Origin: CALJFL01 sp963669435
GTDB taxonomy: Bacteria; Pseudomonadota; Gammaproteobacteria; Pseudomonadales; Halieaceae
NCBI GenBank assembly: GCA_963669435.1
Contig: OY770025.1
Coordinates: 1,550,001 to 1,614,000 of the forward strand
DNA: 64,000 bases
Reading direction: 5' to 3'
The notes beneath the pieces are model-generated. The model made no database searches. It was not told the DNA's origin and was given only the letters and a program-made list of their open reading frames with translations. Made by a program: the position numbers and the translations under genes. This document shows positions 62,843 to 64,000 of this stretch, one piece after another (the stretch's first letter is position 1; each line of letters opens with the position of its first letter).

Positions 62843-64000
62843 CATGGCGCTGCGCAGAGTCGCCAGTAAAGAACTGCGCCTATTCTTTGCATCACCGGTT
62901 GCCTGGCTATTCCTCGGTGTGTTCACGGCACTTGCGCTGTTTATCTTCTTCTGGGTCGAAACTTTCTTTGCCCGCAACATCGCTGACACGCGGCCACTGT
63001 TTGAATGGATGCCGCTACTGCTCATTTTCCTGTGTTCAGCACTGACCATGCGTATGTGGAGTGAGGAGCGCCGCAGCGGCACATTGGAACACGTACTCAC
63101 CCAGCCTGTCGCGCTGTGGCAATTCGTACTGGGTAAGTACGTCGCCTGCCTCGCACTACTCGCACTTGCCCTGCTGACCACCCTGCCGGTTCCCGCAACT
63201 GTTGCGGTGCTGGCAGACCTGGACTGGGGACCCGTGCTTGGCGCCTATCTCGCCACGCTGCTATTGGGCAGCGCCTATCTCAGCATCGGACTGTGTGTGT
63301 CTGCCCGCACGGGCAACGCCATCGTCAGCCTGATTGTGAGCGTGGCAGTGTGCGGCGTGCTTTACCTGCTCGGCAGCAAGCTGCTCACCGGGTTCGCGGA
63401 TAACCAGGCGGGACAAATGCTTACCAGGCTGGGGGCGGGGTCACGTTTCGATAGCATTACCCGCGGTGTGCTCGATATACGCGACCTCTATTACTATCTC
63501 AGCCTGACCGGGGCGGGTCTTGCCCTGAACGTGTACCTGCTCGAGAAGGAGCGCTGGGCAAAGGGCACTCGCACACCGCGCCATCGACGCTGGAGAACCA
63601 CCACCGCGCTACTGGTGCTCAACTTTCTGTTGGCCAATGTCTGGCTGGACAAGATTTCCAGCCTGCGTGTTGACCTCACCGAGGGCAAACTCTATTCGCT
63701 ATCGACGCCTACCTCCGATTTACTCGATGAACTTAAGGAACCCCTGCTGATTCGCGGCTACTTTAGCGCCAAAACCCATCCGCTACTGGCCCCGTTGGTA
63801 CCACAGGTAACCGACCTGCTGCGCGAGTACGAGGTGGCGGGCAAGGGGCGTGTACGTATCGAAATTGTTGATCCTGCCGACAACCCGGAGTTGGAACAGG
63901 AGGCTAACGAGCGGTACGGCATCCATGCCACGCCTTTCCAGGTGGCCGATCGCTACCAATCCGCATTGGTTAATTCCTATTTCAACCTGCTGGTCGAATA
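62835..64000 (+). CDS. ABC-2 permease fused to a GldG-like domain (partial, runs off the window)
   Basis: The frame is open to the last base: 388 codons are visible. The first part (to about residue 240) is an ABC-2-type permease with six hydrophobic segments (FFASPVAWLFLGVFTALALF onward). A basic stretch and a further membrane helix follow, then a GldG-like auxiliary domain with VDLTEGKLYSLS, where soluble strands such as LIRGYFSAKTHP begin. In many bacteria these are separate genes (GldF and GldG); here the visible frame joins them. The downstream end is unknown. Confidence 0.85.
   Translation, partial: MNSMALRRVASKELRLFFASPVAWLFLGVFTALALFIFFWVETFFARNIADTRPLFEWMPLLLIFLCSALTMRMWSEERRSGTLEHVLTQPVALWQFVLGKYVACLALLALALLTTLPVPATVAVLADLDWGPVLGAYLATLLLGSAYLSIGLCVSARTGNAIVSLIVSVAVCGVLYLLGSKLLTGFADNQAGQMLTRLGAGSRFDSITRGVLDIRDLYYYLSLTGAGLALNVYLLEKERWAKGTRTPRHRRWRTTTALLVLNFLLANVWLDKISSLRVDLTEGKLYSLSTPTSDLLDELKEPLLIRGYFSAKTHPLLAPLVPQVTDLLREYEVAGKGRVRIEIVDPADNPELEQEANERYGIHATPFQVADRYQSALVNSYFNLLVE

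Noticed and set aside
1..64000. CRISPR arrays, tRNA, rRNA, transposases or phage genes
   Set aside because: No regularly spaced repeats, no cloverleaf-like segments, and no insertion sequence or phage coding regions were recognised.

Overview
The window looks like part of a marine gammaproteobacterial chromosome, most like the Halieaceae/Cellvibrionales (OM60/NOR5) group. That placement is inference: it rests on moderately high GC, large TonB-dependent receptors, an Entner-Doudoroff operon (zwf-pgl-edd), MipA/OmpV and DUF481 outer-membrane proteins, and an RND pump with lipoprotein partners. No rRNA, tRNA, CRISPR array, transposase or integrase gene was seen.

Layout. 0-1.7 kb: C-terminal part of a TonB-dependent receptor, closed by a strong terminator. 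2.1-8.5 kb: an AT-richer stretch of small plus-strand genes separated by attC-like recombination sites, that is, an integron cassette array without a visible integrase. Its cargo is a DsbA-like protein with a split YeeE/YedE transporter, two ABM-fold monooxygenase-like proteins, a ferric-reductase-like membrane protein, a HigBA-like toxin-antitoxin pair with a frameshifted antitoxin, a DUF2200 protein and several unknown membrane proteins. 8.6-11.2 kb: a DUF418 protein, a second toxin-antitoxin pair on the minus strand, a VOC protein and a DUF1801 protein. 11.3-16.8 kb: polyamine catabolism (agmatinase, gamma-glutamylpolyamine synthetase, putrescine-type aminotransferase, APC permease); a second agmatinase-family gene lies at 36.6 kb. 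16.8-26.5 kb: envelope proteins, an amidase, a SulP transporter, and a GlpD-like/LysR pair divergent from a citrate synthase homologue with an altered catalytic residue. 26.5-35.7 kb: a large three-repeat secreted protein, an outer-membrane barrel and a complete tripartite RND efflux operon. 35.7-43.2 kb: an FHA protein, the second agmatinase, an MBL-fold hydrolase and zwf-pgl-edd.

43.2-49.8 kb holds what I consider the most interesting unit: a tight minus-strand operon of TonB-dependent receptor, nitrilase, heme aldoxime dehydratase and AraC-type regulator, with an iron-containing alcohol dehydrogenase further downstream. Aldoxime dehydratase plus nitrilase gives aldoxime -> nitrile -> carboxylate. 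A receptor in the same operon suggests dedicated outer-membrane uptake of the aldoxime or nitrile, or of a larger molecule carrying it.

50-64 kb: a quinone oxidoreductase, an MltF-like lytic transglycosylase, an AlgP-like lysine/alanine-tail protein with two small genes, a three-gene cytochrome operon (c4-like cytochrome, MauG-like di-heme peroxidase, beta-helix/cytochrome c fusion), a zinc-ribbon protein, a DUF481 protein, glutathione reductase with a TauE/SafE permease, and a GldA-type ABC system whose permease continues into a GldG-like domain and runs off the window end.
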